DNA of 64,000 nt from Lentibacillus halodurans (GCF_900112045.1 NZ_FOJW01000001.1:1-64000); one strand, 5' to 3'. Counted from the stretch's first letter, positions 1 through 9,995 are shown. The notes: generated by a model not told the origin, from the letters alone. Made by a program: numbers and translations.

Positions 1-81
1 GTTAACTGTCTGTAAATGTCCGATTCTGTTCAACTAACATATAGCGGAGAAGACCGCTCCGCTATATGAAGTTTCACTTTA
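1..81 (-). repeat. Stop-codon-anchored hairpin repeat, copy a
   Basis: Full-length copy of an about 80-bp intergenic repeat found several times in this window, here read on the minus strand from TAAAGTGAAACTTC (81 down) to GTTAAC (6 down to 1). The central stem is CATATAGCGGA paired with TCCGCTATATG. The first three bases of the repeat (81-79) are the stop codon of the minus-strand membrane protein gene. The stem sequence differs from other copies on both arms together. The window begins at position 1, so the outer end may extend further. Confidence 0.8.
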
Positions 82-561
82 TTTTTTCTTTTTGAGCCAA
101 TATATTCCGATTCCGATCAATATGAGCGGCCAAAACCGTTCCAGCAATGCAGTTAAGTCATAAACCCAATCAAACGCTGCTGGTAATCTGATCGAAAAAA
201 TCAGAAGTATGGAGACTGCACTGATGATGATTCCGGTAAAGCCCCCCCGTTTTGTTCTCAGTCCGCGTACGATGAAGGCAATACCGACAATCAGCGGATA
301 AACGGCCCAGTGATCAATCCAGAATGTATAGTGGCTCAAACCGTGAAAATGGATGCCGAGTCCCAAAACAACTGTTCCGCTTAACAAATGCTGGTAATCC
401 CTTGATGTATAACTATGTATAAGTAATGCGATTCCAATTATAATAAGCAGTGTAGGCCAGGAAAAAAAATCGGTTATGATTGGAATCTTTAGCTCTCGTA
501 ATAAAAAGTAAACACCAATACCGATTAGTATATATGCAGCAAATGAATGTTGACGCTTCAA
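79..561 (-). CDS. LiaI/LiaF-like polytopic membrane protein
   Basis: Small integral membrane protein of about 160 residues with five to six hydrophobic segments and almost no soluble domain. Glycine-rich hydrophobic blocks such as LIGIGVYFLL at the N terminus and LILIGIGIYWL at the C terminus resemble the membrane region shared by LiaI/LiaF-like and DUF5668-type proteins; there is no C-terminal LiaF sensory domain. The TTG at 561 is preferred over the GTG at 570 because the GAAGG ribosome binding site directly abuts the GTG and is well spaced from the TTG. It is divergent from hemA. Its TAA stop coincides with the end of a dispersed hairpin repeat. Its function is unknown; a role in envelope stress sensing is only a family-based guess. 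Confidence 0.75.
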   Translation of the reverse strand: MKRQHSFAAYILIGIGVYFLLRELKIPIITDFFSWPTLLIIIGIALLIHSYTSRDYQHLLSGTVVLGLGIHFHGLSHYTFWIDHWAVYPLIVGIAFIVRGLRTKRGGFTGIIISAVSILLIFSIRLPAAFDWVYDLTALLERFWPLILIGIGIYWLKKKK

Positions 562-818
562 ACTGCTCACCTTCTTTCATTATTTTGATTAAATAGCAAG
601 TTTCAAATCGGTGAACGCGCTGATTTTCGCAACTCAGCCTCCGGACTTTCGGAAAAATGAGGCGTGTCCAGAATTTTCGTCAATAGCAGATTTCTTGCGT
701 CTGACATAAGCGTATGATAGAGTACATACGGGTTCACACATAGTATATTACGGTTCACGCTTGGGTTTTGTTTCAAAATCTGTTCACATTTTAAGATAAA
801 TCCTACTGCGTGTCCATG

Positions 819-833
819 TTATAATAATGATTA
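819..833 (+). promoter_or_regulatory. PerR-box-like operator over the hemA promoter
   Basis: The sequence TTATAAT-A-ATGATTA matches 12 of 14 positions of the PerR consensus TTATAATnATTATAA. It overlaps a good -10 hexamer TATAAT at 820-825, about 40 bases before the hemA start. The hem operon of Bacillus subtilis is known to be PerR-controlled, so peroxide-responsive repression is a reasonable inference. No clear -35 hexamer is visible. Confidence 0.55.
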
Positions 834-865
834 ACTGATGTTTTAAGATGTTGGGGGTAATTCTC

Positions 866-2236
866 GTGCATTTACTCAAAGTTGGATTCAATTACAAATC
901 AGCCCCGCTGGAAATCAGGGAACGATTTATGATTTCTGAAGGCAACATTGATCAAGCTATGGTACAACTGAAGGAACAAAAAAGCATTCTGGAAAATGTG
1001 ATTGTCTCCACTTGTAACCGGACAGAAGTTTATGCTGTTGTCGATCAGATTCATACGGGGCGTTACTATATCAAACAATTTCTTGCCGATTGGTTTCAGG
1101 TTGATAAAGAAGATATTTCACCATACTTACGCATAACCGAAAGTGATGGAGCAGTTGAACATTTACTCCGGGTGGCTTCCGGACTTGATTCGATGGTTCT
1201 GGGTGAAACACAGATTTTAGGGCAGGTAAAAGACGTATTTATGACTGCCCAGGAACATCAAACGACCGGAACGATTTTTAATGAATTGTTTAAGCAAGCC
1301 ATTACATTTGCCAAAAAAGCACATAAAGAAACGGCTATTGGCGAACATGCCGTGTCAATCAGTTATACAGCGGTGGAACTGGCCAAGAAAATATTTGGGG
1401 ATTTACAGAAAAAGCATGTTGTCATATATGGTGCCGGCAAGATGGGGGAATTGACAGCCAAAAACCTTCATGGTTCCGGTGTATCGAATATTACGGTTGT
1501 CAACCGTACGTTTGCAAATGCCCAGTCACTGGCGGAAACGTTCCAAGGAGAGGCAAAACCTGCTGAACAATTGCAAGAAGTGCTGCAGGATGCAGATATT
1601 TTGATCAGTTCAACAGGGTCCGAATCAGTTGTATTATCGAAAGAATCGGTGGAATCCATTCAAAAAAGCCGTAAGGGCAAGCCATTATTCCTTGTAGATA
1701 TTGCTGTTCCAAGAGATTTGGATTCGGAAATCAGCGAACTGGATAATGTATTTCTATATGATATTGATGATCTTCAGCATATCGTTGATGAAAATCTCGC
1801 CGCTCGAAAAGCAGCCGCCGAAAATATTGAAATCATGCTTGAAGCAGAAATCGCCGCTTTTAATGAGTGGGTACAGACACTGGGCGTTGTACCGGTTATA
1901 TCGGCCCTCCGCCAAAAGGCATTGTCCATTCAGGCGGAAACAATGAAGAGCATTGAACGAAAAATGCCGGATTTGACGGCACGCGAGAAGAAAGTGCTGA
2001 ACAAACATACGAAAAGTATTGTGAATCAGCTGTTAAAACAACCGGTTACACAGGCAAAGGAACTGGCCGCGAACGATAACAAAGAAGAAGCACTCAAATT
2101 GTTTGTTGATATTTTTGGCATTGAAGACGATGTGAAAGAGGAATTGCAGAAGCAGATGGAAAAGAATCATACAAAACTAGAAGAAACAGACGAAAAAGTA
2201 TCCTTTCCCATTATGAAAAACGTGTCAACACAGTAA
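866..2236 (+). CDS. hemA: Glutamyl-tRNA reductase
   Basis: First committed enzyme of C5-pathway tetrapyrrole synthesis: NADPH-dependent reduction of glutamyl-tRNA to glutamate-1-semialdehyde. About 456 residues, usual family length. The catalytic cysteine lies in STCNRTE (about residue 50), the substrate-recognition stretch [15 protein letters not shown] follows, then a Rossmann NADPH site GAGKMGEL (about residue 195) and a C-terminal dimerisation helix region. GTG at 866 is chosen because GGGGG at 853-857 is correctly spaced and [14 protein letters not shown] matches the family N terminus; the ATG at 848 lies before this ribosome binding site. First gene of hemAXCDBL, with a PerR-box-like site at its promoter. 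Confidence 0.97.
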   Translation: MHLLKVGFNYKSAPLEIRERFMISEGNIDQAMVQLKEQKSILENVIVSTCNRTEVYAVVDQIHTGRYYIKQFLADWFQVDKEDISPYLRITESDGAVEHLLRVASGLDSMVLGETQILGQVKDVFMTAQEHQTTGTIFNELFKQAITFAKKAHKETAIGEHAVSISYTAVELAKKIFGDLQKKHVVIYGAGKMGELTAKNLHGSGVSNITVVNRTFANAQSLAETFQGEAKPAEQLQEVLQDADILISSTGSESVVLSKESVESIQKSRKGKPLFLVDIAVPRDLDSEISELDNVFLYDIDDLQHIVDENLAARKAAAENIEIMLEAEIAAFNEWVQTLGVVPVISALRQKALSIQAETMKSIERKMPDLTAREKKVLNKHTKSIVNQLLKQPVTQAKELAANDNKEEALKLFVDIFGIEDDVKEELQKQMEKNHTKLEETDEKVSFPIMKNVSTQ

Positions 2237-2254
2237 CATGAAAGGATTTCCACT

Positions 2255-3076
2255 ATGGATGGAGCAAAATGGCTTTACGAAATTATATTGATCATTTATG
2301 GATTAAGCCTGGTGGGATACTTTATTGATTTTATCCAACATAACCGGAGGGCGAATAAGACAGCCTTCTGGTTACTTAGTATGGTTTGGCTTTTACAAAC
2401 CGTTTTTTTATTACAGCAAGTATTGATTGAGAAAAACTTTCCGGTATTAACGTTATATGATGGGCTGTCTTTTTATGCCTGGGTGCTCATTTCCTTGTCG
2501 CTTTTGTTCAGCAAGTTTTTTCGAGTTCAATTGATGCTATTTTTTATTAATTTGCTAGGCTTTTTCATTCTTTTGCTGTTCATTTCAACCAGAGCAGCAG
2601 AACATATGCAGGCACAGGGAGTTGAATTGGTTCATGAAATGCTGATTGCCCATATAACATTGGCATTTGTCGCTTATGGGTTTTTTACTGTTTCGTTTAT
2701 TTTCTCGCTTATGTACCTCATTCAGTACCGCTTTTTAAAGAAAAAAAGAGGATTCCGCTGGGTATGGCGGATTGGTGATTTGAAACAGCTTGATGCTTTC
2801 TCGTTTAAAGCAGTGACAATAGGAGTGCCGCTCCTGACCATTGCCATTATTCTGGGAGTTGCCTGGGCATATGCCGCAAATGCTGAATTTTACTGGTTTG
2901 ATTTGAAGACAATTGGATCGTTGCTTGTACTCGCTGTTTATGGGCTATATTTACTGTTACGCTTGGGGAAAGGCTATCAAGGAAAAGCCATATCCGTGTA
3001 TAACTCTGCAGCATTCCTTATTTTATTAATTAATTTCTTTCTGTTCAGCAATTTATCCAATTTTCATTTACAATAG
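2255..3076 (+). CDS. hemX: HemX, CcsA-family membrane protein
   Basis: Polytopic membrane protein of 273 residues with about eight transmembrane segments, belonging to the HemX/CcsA (cytochrome c assembly) family. In Bacillus subtilis HemX lies in the same operon position and lowers the cellular amount of HemA; a similar role is inferred here from position and family. Typical features are a histidine-bearing loop and helix region (HEMLIAHITLAFVAYG, about residues 127-142) and charged cytoplasmic loops. The start follows an AAAGGA ribosome binding site 18 bases after hemA, so it is co-transcribed. It lacks the WWD haem-handling motif expected for a true cytochrome c synthetase subunit, so a direct haem-ligation role is unlikely. 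Confidence 0.88.
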   Translation: MDGAKWLYEIILIIYGLSLVGYFIDFIQHNRRANKTAFWLLSMVWLLQTVFLLQQVLIEKNFPVLTLYDGLSFYAWVLISLSLLFSKFFRVQLMLFFINLLGFFILLLFISTRAAEHMQAQGVELVHEMLIAHITLAFVAYGFFTVSFIFSLMYLIQYRFLKKKRGFRWVWRIGDLKQLDAFSFKAVTIGVPLLTIAIILGVAWAYAANAEFYWFDLKTIGSLLVLAVYGLYLLLRLGKGYQGKAISVYNSAAFLILLINFFLFSNLSNFHLQ

Positions 3077-3103
3077 AAATAGATCCCATAAGGAGGAATC
3101 CGG

Positions 3104-4033
3104 ATGCGTCGAATTGTTGTTGGGACACGAAGAAGCAACTTGGCATTAACCCAGACAGAGTGGGTGATTGATCAGCTTAAAGAGGCCGGTATTACCCATG
3201 ACTTTGAAGTGAAAAAAATTGTAACCAAGGGCGATCAGATTCTTGATGTCACGTTGTCAAAAGTTGGCGGCAAGGCGCTCTTCGTTAAAGAGATCGAGAA
3301 AGCGATGTATGAGAAGGAAATCGATCTTGCCGTCCACAGCATGAAAGACATGCCTTCTGACATGCCTGAGGGTCTTGTCATTACATCGATCCCGGTCAGG
3401 GAAGATCATCGCGACGCTTATATTGCCAAACATCATATACCTTTAAAAGACCTACCAGCAGGTGCTATTGTCGGTACCAGCAGTTTAAGAAGGAAAGCAC
3501 AAATTCTTGCAGAGCGGCCTGATGTTGAGATTAAGTGGATTCGCGGTAATATTGAATCACGAATCCGGAAATTGCATGAAGACAATTATGATGCGATTAT
3601 ATTGGCGGTATCCGGTTTGAAACGTGTCGGGTTAAGTGAAGAGCTTATTACGGAGTATCTGGAGCCAGATATCTGCGTACCTTCAGCCGGACAAGGTGCA
3701 CTGGCAATTGAGTGCCGTGAAGATGATCATGAGCTGCGTAATCTGCTGGATCGTATCAGTGATCCTCATACAACTAAAACCGTAACAGCTGAACGAACAT
3801 TTCTGAATTTACTGGAAGGCAGCTGTTCAGTACCGATAGGTGGCTATGCCGCGCTTGAAGGTCATGAGATTGTTCTGACTGCATTTGTCGGGACAACGGA
3901 CGGACAGACAATGCTAAGGGAAATTGTGCGCGGAACCGATCCGAAAACAGTCGGAACAGAGGCAGCGGAAAAACTGATCGCCCGTGGTGCTAAAGATATT
4001 GTTGAGGCAGTCAAAGAGGAGATTGACAGCTAA
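3104..4033 (+). CDS. hemC: Hydroxymethylbilane synthase (porphobilinogen deaminase)
   Basis: Polymerises four porphobilinogen molecules into hydroxymethylbilane in the cytosol. 309 residues, standard length. The catalytic region AVHSMKDMP (about residues 78-86) contains the key aspartate, basic substrate-binding residues lie in [10 protein letters not shown], and the cysteine that carries the dipyrromethane cofactor is in [14 protein letters not shown] (about residue 242). An AGGAGG ribosome binding site precedes the ATG. The last base of its TAA stop is the first base of the hemD ATG, giving tight translational coupling. Confidence 0.97.
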   Translation: MRRIVVGTRRSNLALTQTEWVIDQLKEAGITHDFEVKKIVTKGDQILDVTLSKVGGKALFVKEIEKAMYEKEIDLAVHSMKDMPSDMPEGLVITSIPVREDHRDAYIAKHHIPLKDLPAGAIVGTSSLRRKAQILAERPDVEIKWIRGNIESRIRKLHEDNYDAIILAVSGLKRVGLSEELITEYLEPDICVPSAGQGALAIECREDDHELRNLLDRISDPHTTKTVTAERTFLNLLEGSCSVPIGGYAALEGHEIVLTAFVGTTDGQTMLREIVRGTDPKTVGTEAAEKLIARGAKDIVEAVKEEIDS

Positions 4034-4803
4034 TGGTCTACACGCTGGATGGAAAAAGAATTTTAATCACACGGGAGGAAAGTCAGGCAAAGGAATTTTC
4101 AAGACAAGTCTCGCAGCATGGCGGAATCCCTGTTGAAGTACCCCTTTTAAACATTTTCTGTAAATGTAACAAGGACAACATATGGATGATTCAGAATCTG
4201 GAGCGGTATCAATGGATATTTTTCACGAGCGCTAATGGTGTTCATTGTTTTTTTCAACTTCTGAATGAATACAGCATGCATCCTTTATTATCAAAAAGCA
4301 AATTCGCTGTCGTTGGTCGGAAAACAGCACATGTTCTGGAAAAATTCGGTTATCGGGCGGAATTTATTCCGACAACGTATAGTGCAGAAGCAATGACAAA
4401 AGAATTTTTCACAATGTATTCCAGTATGGAAGAACCGGTTTTGCTTGTTCAAGGCAACTGGTCGCGAAATATACTTCCGGACTGGTTCCAGGAACAGGGG
4501 ATCTGTTTTCAGGCGTTGGAAGTCTATGAAACAAGCTATCATTTTACAGTGAGCGGTCAGCTAAATCAATTGTTGTCTCAAAATCATATTGATGTTGTGA
4601 CATTTACAAGCCCATCTTCGGTTGATGCATTTATGGAAATGAAAGAAGTGTGGTGTCATCATGATTTGCCTATTGCCTGCATAGGCACCACTACCGAACA
4701 ACGGGCATCTGCATATGGGTTAACCAATCTAATCGTTCCCGATGAGTTTACGATTGAAGGAATGCTGGCCCGAATTGGAGAATACTTTGAACGGAAAGGA
4801 TAG
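4033..4803 (+). CDS. hemD: Uroporphyrinogen-III synthase
   Basis: Cyclises hydroxymethylbilane with inversion of ring D to give uroporphyrinogen III. 256 residues, near the usual length. The family is poorly conserved in sequence; supporting features are [27 protein letters not shown] and [14 protein letters not shown], which correspond to the conserved Ser/Thr-rich turns of the two-domain fold, and the position directly after hemC. The start codon overlaps the hemC stop by one base. Identification rests on motifs plus operon position and is secure. Confidence 0.94.
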   Translation: MVYTLDGKRILITREESQAKEFSRQVSQHGGIPVEVPLLNIFCKCNKDNIWMIQNLERYQWIFFTSANGVHCFFQLLNEYSMHPLLSKSKFAVVGRKTAHVLEKFGYRAEFIPTTYSAEAMTKEFFTMYSSMEEPVLLVQGNWSRNILPDWFQEQGICFQALEVYETSYHFTVSGQLNQLLSQNHIDVVTFTSPSSVDAFMEMKEVWCHHDLPIACIGTTTEQRASAYGLTNLIVPDEFTIEGMLARIGEYFERKG

Positions 4804-4808
4804 ATAGC

Positions 4809-5789
4809 ATGACAAATGAATGGGAATTTAAGCGACACCGCCGTTTACGCTCTTCATCAGCAATGCGGTCGCTTGTCCGTGAGAATCATTTGAAAATGGA
4901 TGATTTCATTTATCCGCTTTTCATCATTGAAGGGGAAAACATAAAACATGAAGTGCCATCCATGCCAGGTGTTTACCAAATTTCACTTGACCATGTTAAA
5001 GCGGAGATGGAAGAACTGCAATCACTCGGAATTAAAGCGGTCATGCTGTTTGGTGTCCCGAATGAGAAAGACGAACAGGGTACCGGTGCATTTATTGAAA
5101 GCGGGATTGTACAGCAGGCAACGCGTCTTATCAAACAGGAAATTCCGGAAATGCTTGTAGTTGCAGATACATGCCTGTGTGAATATACATCACACGGTCA
5201 TTGCGGCGTTATTCACCATCATGATGTCGATAATGACGAGTCACTGAAATTGCTCGCTAAAACAGCCGTATCACAGGCGGAAGCTGGAGCAGATATCATT
5301 GCGCCTTCGAATATGATGGACGGATTTGTCAAGGTCATTCGCCAGGCATTGGATGAAGCAGGGTTTCATAACATTCCAATCATGTCCTATGCAGTCAAAT
5401 ATGCATCGGCATTCTTCGGTCCATTCCGGGATGCTGCAGACAGTACACCACAGTTTGGCGACCGTAAAACCTATCAGATGGATCCGTCAAACCGCCTGGA
5501 AGCATTGCGGGAGGCAGAAACAGATATTGAAGAGGGTGCAGACTTCCTGATTGTCAAACCGGCCCTATCATTTTTGGACATTGTCCGTGATGTACGCAAC
5601 AATTCTAATGCACCAGTGGTAGCGTATAATGTAAGCGGGGAGTATGCCATGGTAAAAGCCGCTGCCTTGAACGGCTGGATCGATGAAAAGGAACTAGTGC
5701 TGGAAAAACTGACCTCCATGAAACGGGCAGGTGCAGATTTAATCATTTCCTATTTTGCTAAAGACGTTGCAAAATGGCTTCAGGAATAA
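4809..5789 (+). CDS. hemB: Porphobilinogen synthase (5-aminolevulinate dehydratase)
   Basis: Condenses two 5-aminolevulinate molecules to porphobilinogen. 326 residues. The zinc-binding cysteine cluster is present in [14 protein letters not shown] (about residues 120-133), marking the zinc-dependent type. The two active-site lysines are in [11 protein letters not shown] (about residue 197) and [13 protein letters not shown] (about residue 250; Schiff-base lysine). It starts five bases after hemD. Its TAA stop is also the first triplet of a decayed copy of the hairpin repeat that fills the gap to hemL. Confidence 0.97.
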   Translation: MTNEWEFKRHRRLRSSSAMRSLVRENHLKMDDFIYPLFIIEGENIKHEVPSMPGVYQISLDHVKAEMEELQSLGIKAVMLFGVPNEKDEQGTGAFIESGIVQQATRLIKQEIPEMLVVADTCLCEYTSHGHCGVIHHHDVDNDESLKLLAKTAVSQAEAGADIIAPSNMMDGFVKVIRQALDEAGFHNIPIMSYAVKYASAFFGPFRDAADSTPQFGDRKTYQMDPSNRLEALREAETDIEEGADFLIVKPALSFLDIVRDVRNNSNAPVVAYNVSGEYAMVKAAALNGWIDEKELVLEKLTSMKRAGADLIISYFAKDVAKWLQE

Positions 5790-5866
5790 AGTGAATCTTC
5801 ACTCAGCGAAGGCATTCCTTATCCCTGTTGTTTCATAGTTTGAGTCGGGTGTGACTGACAGTTGAT
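5787..5866 (+). repeat. Decayed copy h of the hairpin repeat
   Basis: Diverged full-length copy beginning with TAAAGTGAATCTTCACTCAG at the hemB stop codon and ending in GACAGTTGAT, matching both ends and the AGTTTGAGTCGGG block of the intact copies (which read AGTTGAACCGAATCGG). The right stem arm is no longer complementary to the left, so the hairpin is probably lost. The rest of the hemB-hemL gap, to 5960, shows only the hemL ribosome binding site. Confidence 0.6.
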
Positions 5867-5960
5867 TTCGATTATCATCCCGAATATACCCCGGGGGGAA
5901 AAGAAGGGTCTCTTACTGCCACTTTATATGCGGGATAAAATTTTCAAATTGAGGTGATGT

Positions 5961-7253
5961 ATGGTGCGAAATTTTGATAAGTCACAGGATGCGTATAAGG
6001 AAGCGGTCGATTTGATGCCTGGTGGTGTCAATTCACCCGTTCGAGCGTTTAAATCTGTCGGTTTGTCACCGATTTTTATGGAAGAAGGAAAAGGCTCCAA
6101 AATAACCGACATTGACGGCAACCAGTACATTGATTATGTATTGAGCTGGGGACCTTTAATTCTGGGACATGCTGACGAACGTGTTGTTTCCAGCCTGAAA
6201 GAAGTCACAGAAAAAGGTACAAGCTTTGGTACACCGACGATCCAGGAAAATAAACTGGCGCAGCTTGTGATAGACCGTGTACCGTCGATTGAAATGGTCC
6301 GTATGGTTAATTCGGGAACAGAAGCCACCATGAGTGCTTTGCGTATCGCCCGCGGTTTTACAGGACGCAGCAAGATACTGAAATTTGAAGGCAATTATCA
6401 TGGTCATGGTGATTCCCTACTGATTAAAGCAGGATCGGGTGTTGCAACCCTTGGCCTGCCTGACAGTCCCGGGGTTCCAAAATCAATTGCCGAAAACACG
6501 ATTACTGTTCCTTATAATGACGTGGAAAGTGTTCGCTATGCATTTTCAGAATATGGTGATGACATTGCTGCTGTGATTGTCGAGCCTGTTTCCGGGAATA
6601 TGGGGGTTGTCCCGCCGATGGAAGACTTCTTGCAGGAACTAAGGAATATAACCAACGATAATGGATCCCTGCTGATTTTTGATGAAGTGATGACAGGTTT
6701 TCGGGTCGGGTATCATTGTGCACAAGGGTATTTTGGTGTGACACCAGATATGACTTGTCTTGGAAAGGTAATCGGCGGCGGTTTGCCTGTTGGTGCATAT
6801 GGCGGTAAACGGGAAATCATTGAAAGTGTTGCGCCGACTGGTTCGATTTATCAGGCTGGTACGTTATCAGGTAATCCGCTTGCAATGACAGCTGGCTATG
6901 AAACATTAAGCGCACTGGACGAATCGTCTTATGAAGAAATCAATCGAAAAGTAGACAAGTTAGCAGAAGGCTATAAACAGGCATCGATTGATTACGATAT
7001 TCCGCTTCAGGTTAATCGGGCAGGATCGATGGTAGGCTTTTTCTTCACGAACGAACCTGTATATAATTATGAGACAGCACAAAATGCGAATGTGGATCAT
7101 TTTGCTCAATACTACAGGACGATGATTGAAAAGGGCATCTTTTTGCCTCCATCACAATTTGAAGGTGTTTTTTTATCAACTGCTCATACAGATGAAGATA
7201 TCGATAAAACCATCGAGGCAGCACGCATAGCATTTTCAAAAATAGAAAAATAA
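5961..7253 (+). CDS. hemL: Glutamate-1-semialdehyde 2,1-aminomutase
   Basis: PLP enzyme that converts glutamate-1-semialdehyde to 5-aminolevulinate, the step after HemA. 430 residues, class-III aminotransferase fold. Visible motifs are [14 protein letters not shown] near the N terminus, [20 protein letters not shown] (cofactor phosphate region), [14 protein letters not shown] with the PLP-contacting aspartate, and the Schiff-base lysine in [17 protein letters not shown] (about residue 269). A GAGGTGAT ribosome binding site precedes ATG 5961; GTG 5964 is an alternative start. Last gene of the heme cluster, followed by a hairpin terminator. Confidence 0.97.
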   Translation: MVRNFDKSQDAYKEAVDLMPGGVNSPVRAFKSVGLSPIFMEEGKGSKITDIDGNQYIDYVLSWGPLILGHADERVVSSLKEVTEKGTSFGTPTIQENKLAQLVIDRVPSIEMVRMVNSGTEATMSALRIARGFTGRSKILKFEGNYHGHGDSLLIKAGSGVATLGLPDSPGVPKSIAENTITVPYNDVESVRYAFSEYGDDIAAVIVEPVSGNMGVVPPMEDFLQELRNITNDNGSLLIFDEVMTGFRVGYHCAQGYFGVTPDMTCLGKVIGGGLPVGAYGGKREIIESVAPTGSIYQAGTLSGNPLAMTAGYETLSALDESSYEEINRKVDKLAEGYKQASIDYDIPLQVNRAGSMVGFFFTNEPVYNYETAQNANVDHFAQYYRTMIEKGIFLPPSQFEGVFLSTAHTDEDIDKTIEAARIAFSKIEK

Positions 7254-7258
7254 GTATT

Positions 7259-7290
7259 TAAGGCTATCTCGTTTTTTAGGGATAGCCTTA
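7259..7290 (+). terminator. Stem-loop after hemL
   Basis: Ten-base perfect inverted repeat TAAGGCTATC / GATAGCCTTA with a 12-base loop containing TTTTTT, starting five bases after the hemL stop. The downstream side is only modestly T-rich, so termination efficiency is uncertain. Confidence 0.65.
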
Positions 7291-7429
7291 TTAAATATCA
7301 GAAAAGTGTAGTTCAATGCCGCAATCAGCTGAGTCGATTGCTCTTACTGCTCCGAATTTTGGCTTTTACTTCCGCAAAGACAAAGGAAGCTAAGTTTTTC
7401 TTAATAAAGCATATCCGTTCAATGTTTGA

Positions 7430-7455
7430 CATATAGTTGAACTGAGACATATAAG
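7430..7455 (+). promoter_or_regulatory. Possible sigma-E-type promoter of spoVID
   Basis: CATATA at 7430-7435 and CATATAAG at 7448-7455 resemble the -35 and -10 elements of sporulation sigma-E promoters and lie about 35 bases before the spoVID start. spoVID is a known mother-cell gene under sigma-E in Bacillus subtilis. The spacing is slightly short, so this is a weak call. Confidence 0.35.
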
Positions 7456-7488
7456 TATATGGAATATATGTTGAAGGGAGGAAATCAT

Positions 7489-8541
7489 TTGGACAACAAT
7501 AAGGAAATATTTCGTTTTGATCTGGAAGAATCGCTTTATTTTGAAAAAGGACAGGAAGTTGGTGAAATCACAGGAATTTCGCTGGATCCGGATATTTCCA
7601 TACAACCATTCCATGAGTATATATCGATCAGGGGAGTGATTGAACTCCGTGGTTCTTACCGCAAAGAACCGGTCTCCCAGGAAGAGGATGAGGGTATAGT
7701 TGATATTGATGACTATCAATCAAGAAGATATGTTGAAAAGGTAGTCGAGCTTGATCATGATCAGGCAGAATTTACGCATCGTTTTCCTGTTGAAATTTCT
7801 GTTCCGGCATACCGTGTGGCCGATATGGAAGATGTAACGGTCAGTATAGAGTCTTTTGACTACGAGGTGCCCAATCAACATCAGCTGAAGTTAAGTTCTA
7901 CTGTAGAAATCCATGGAATCAGTGATGAAAATGCGAATACGTCTGGAGGGGATGAGGAGTCAGCAGAATCCGTATTTCCGCATCGGGATGAAGAGACATT
8001 TGCATTTGATATAAAAATGGATGAAGAAAAGTTGGAAGCAGACGAAAATGAATATCCGGAGCAACCTCCTGTTTTACCTCAGGCGGGCGAACAGGATACA
8101 GGCCAAGTGACGGAACAGGACACATCTTCTGAAAAAGATCGGTGGAAAGGTAAAAAGTCACAGACACTCGCTGAATTTTTCGGCAAGGATCAACCGGAAA
8201 GTACGGAACACGAGGCATCAATGCCGGAAGGGGAGCCCCTGGAAAGTTCAGCAGAATCCTCAACATTAGTGGAATTCACAGAAACAGCGTACCAGAATGA
8301 AAACGATGAAAGTTCGGCCTCACCGGAAGATGTGCGTTATTTGGCGGATATGTTCAGCAGAGAAGAAGAAGAAACTTATGCCAAAATGCGGTTATGTATT
8401 GTTCAGGGGAACGATACGGTGGAGTCCATTGCTGAACGGTATAAAATCTCTGCACTCCAGCTATTAAAACAAAATCGCCTGACTGAGGACGGTTTAGAAG
8501 AAGGTCAACTACTATATATTCCATATAAGAAAAATTCATAA
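7489..8541 (+). CDS. spoVID: Stage VI sporulation protein D (spore coat morphogenesis)
   Basis: Coat-assembly protein that drives encasement of the forespore and recruits SafA. About 350 residues, shorter than the roughly 575 of Bacillus subtilis because the acidic middle region (about residues 140-290) is reduced. The N-terminal region FRFDLEESLYFEKGQEV and the start of the C-terminal part YLADMFSREEEETYAKMR match SpoVID, and the last 50 residues form a LysM domain (CIVQGNDTVESIAERYKI to YIP). TTG 7489 is chosen because GGGAGGAAA lies just before it; the ATG at 7459 lies upstream of that ribosome binding site. Next to ysxE, as in Bacillus subtilis. Confidence 0.92.
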   Translation: MDNNKEIFRFDLEESLYFEKGQEVGEITGISLDPDISIQPFHEYISIRGVIELRGSYRKEPVSQEEDEGIVDIDDYQSRRYVEKVVELDHDQAEFTHRFPVEISVPAYRVADMEDVTVSIESFDYEVPNQHQLKLSSTVEIHGISDENANTSGGDEESAESVFPHRDEETFAFDIKMDEEKLEADENEYPEQPPVLPQAGEQDTGQVTEQDTSSEKDRWKGKKSQTLAEFFGKDQPESTEHEASMPEGEPLESSAESSTLVEFTETAYQNENDESSASPEDVRYLADMFSREEEETYAKMRLCIVQGNDTVESIAERYKISALQLLKQNRLTEDGLEEGQLLYIPYKKNS

Positions 8542-8550
8542 AAAGTGAAC

Positions 8551-8582
8551 ACCCCTTGCTCTTTCAGTAAGGGGTCGTGCTT
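8551..8582 (+). terminator. Terminator after spoVID
   Basis: Stem ACCCCTT / AAGGGGT (8551-8557 and 8569-8575) with an 11-base loop, followed by CGTGCTTCTTTTT. It starts ten bases after the spoVID stop codon. Confidence 0.65.
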
Positions 8583-8668
8583 CTTTTTAAAGGCGATAAT
8601 CTCCAGTTCTGGCTTAGGGATCTGGAAAGACAGCGCAGTCCTGAGCTTTTTAAGGTGGTGAACTGCAG

Positions 8669-9679
8669 TTGGGATCGGTAAAGGACGTATTAAAAAAATA
8701 TGGCGTGTATCCACATCAGATCAGGAAAATTTCAGAGAGGCTATATCAGGTGAGTGATGGACAACATGTCTATGCACTAAAACAAAGCAGACTTACAAAA
8801 AATACAGTTCAAAAATGGGAACAGATTTATCATCAGGCTTACGCATTGAATTTACCAAACATATTGCCGGTCTATTTAACGCGTCAATCCGATTTATACG
8901 TGAAAATGGATGATTCATACTATTACGTAACACCTTGGATATTTGAATATCAGCAAAGTCGTGAGCAGGCAATCACCAATGGGTTTGAAACGATTGGCAA
9001 TATTCATGCCAAAACGAAACAATCAATATCGATTGACACTGATTCAATTTTAGGAAACTTCAGACAGTATCGGCAAAAAAATGCAGAACTGCAAAACATA
9101 TTACTGGATTATGTTTCACGATTTGAACAAAATCGTTTCATGTCACCATTTGAGTTGCAAGTTTGTACACATTATCATGTACTGACAAGGCTTTTACCAG
9201 AACTTGACGACCATACAGTCCGTTTTATGAATGAGCTGGAAAGTGATCAGAAATGGACTTACTGCCTGTGTCATGGTCATTTAACGTTATCCCATTTTCT
9301 TCATCACCGACATACGTATCTGATTAATTGGGAACAGGCAGCATATGATCATGCGGTTTTTGATCTGACCACGCTACTGCACGGGCAAGTACGTCATTAC
9401 GATCTGTCGCCGGAACAATTGGTAGAGCTGTTTTCAGCATATAACCGTAAAAATCCGCTGAACACAAGTGAAAAGCATTTATTGACGATTTATTTACTGG
9501 ATCCTGCTCATTACATGTCGCTTATTGACAACTATGTGGAACATCCTGAACAGCAAACGATGATTAAGCGGACACAATTGCTGCAATCTGCTTTCCATCA
9601 GTTGGAACTCGGTCTTAAATGGTCTACGCTCACCCAATATGATGATATTCCTGAATCAGAAAGTGAATCTGAAGCTTAA
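8669..9679 (+). CDS. ysxE: YsxE/CotS-type spore coat protein, kinase-like fold
   Basis: 336-residue protein of the CotS/YsxE family with an aminoglycoside-phosphotransferase-like fold. The catalytic-loop position reads HGHLTLSHFL where active members have HGDxxxxNx, and the metal-binding Asp position reads INWEQ in place of a DxD/DFE motif, so it looks like a pseudokinase (inference). TTG at 8669 follows an AAGGTGGTG ribosome binding site. It lies directly after spoVID, the Bacillus subtilis arrangement, supporting a mother-cell coat role. Its stop overlaps by four bases the stop of a convergent small gene. Confidence 0.85.
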   Translation: MGSVKDVLKKYGVYPHQIRKISERLYQVSDGQHVYALKQSRLTKNTVQKWEQIYHQAYALNLPNILPVYLTRQSDLYVKMDDSYYYVTPWIFEYQQSREQAITNGFETIGNIHAKTKQSISIDTDSILGNFRQYRQKNAELQNILLDYVSRFEQNRFMSPFELQVCTHYHVLTRLLPELDDHTVRFMNELESDQKWTYCLCHGHLTLSHFLHHRHTYLINWEQAAYDHAVFDLTTLLHGQVRHYDLSPEQLVELFSAYNRKNPLNTSEKHLLTIYLLDPAHYMSLIDNYVEHPEQQTMIKRTQLLQSAFHQLELGLKWSTLTQYDDIPESESESEA

Positions 9680-9864
9680 ATCCATTCCAAATAAAATGCA
9701 ATAAACAAACCAACCAGTGCCCCAAGCAAAAAGACATCCAGTGAAGTCGGAAACAATAAGGTTCGGATTAATTGAAAAATGAGTATCGGTAAAGTCACTT
9801 TCTCAATGATGATGATGCAATTTCTTGCCCATGGCGGCAGCCGGTAACGATAATAACGAGCCAT
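9676..9864 (-). CDS. Small membrane protein of unknown function
   Basis: 62-residue protein starting MARYYRYRLPPWARN, then two hydrophobic segments (about residues 16-34 and 42-60). The ATG at 9864 is preceded by a GAGGTGAAC ribosome binding site; a longer reading from 9924 lacks one. Its stop triplet overlaps the ysxE stop by four bases on the opposite strand, so the two transcripts converge with no intergenic space. I do not recognise the family. The basic N terminus and two-helix hairpin suggest a small inner-membrane protein. Confidence 0.6.
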   Translation of the reverse strand: MARYYRYRLPPWARNCIIIIEKVTLPILIFQLIRTLLFPTSLDVFLLGALVGLFIAFYLEWI

Positions 9865-9939
9865 TTTTTGTTCACCTCTTCCATTTTGTACTATACTATG
9901 TATAAACAGGTGCCATTTGTGCAATCCATATACTAATAG

Positions 9940-9967
9940 TTGATTTTCTCCGGAAAAATGATAAAAT
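9940..9967 (+). promoter_or_regulatory. Sigma-A promoter of the valS leader
   Basis: TTGATT at 9940-9945 and TAAAAT at 9962-9967 with a 16-base spacer predict transcription from about 9974, just before the T-box RNA. Confidence 0.6.
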
Positions 9968-9995
9968 GAAATATAATATTTAAATAGCCTGTAAA

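Noticed and set aside
8539-8582. TAAAAAGTGAACACC after spoVID as another hairpin-repeat copy
   Set aside because: Only the first dozen bases resemble the repeat; the rest is an ordinary terminator.
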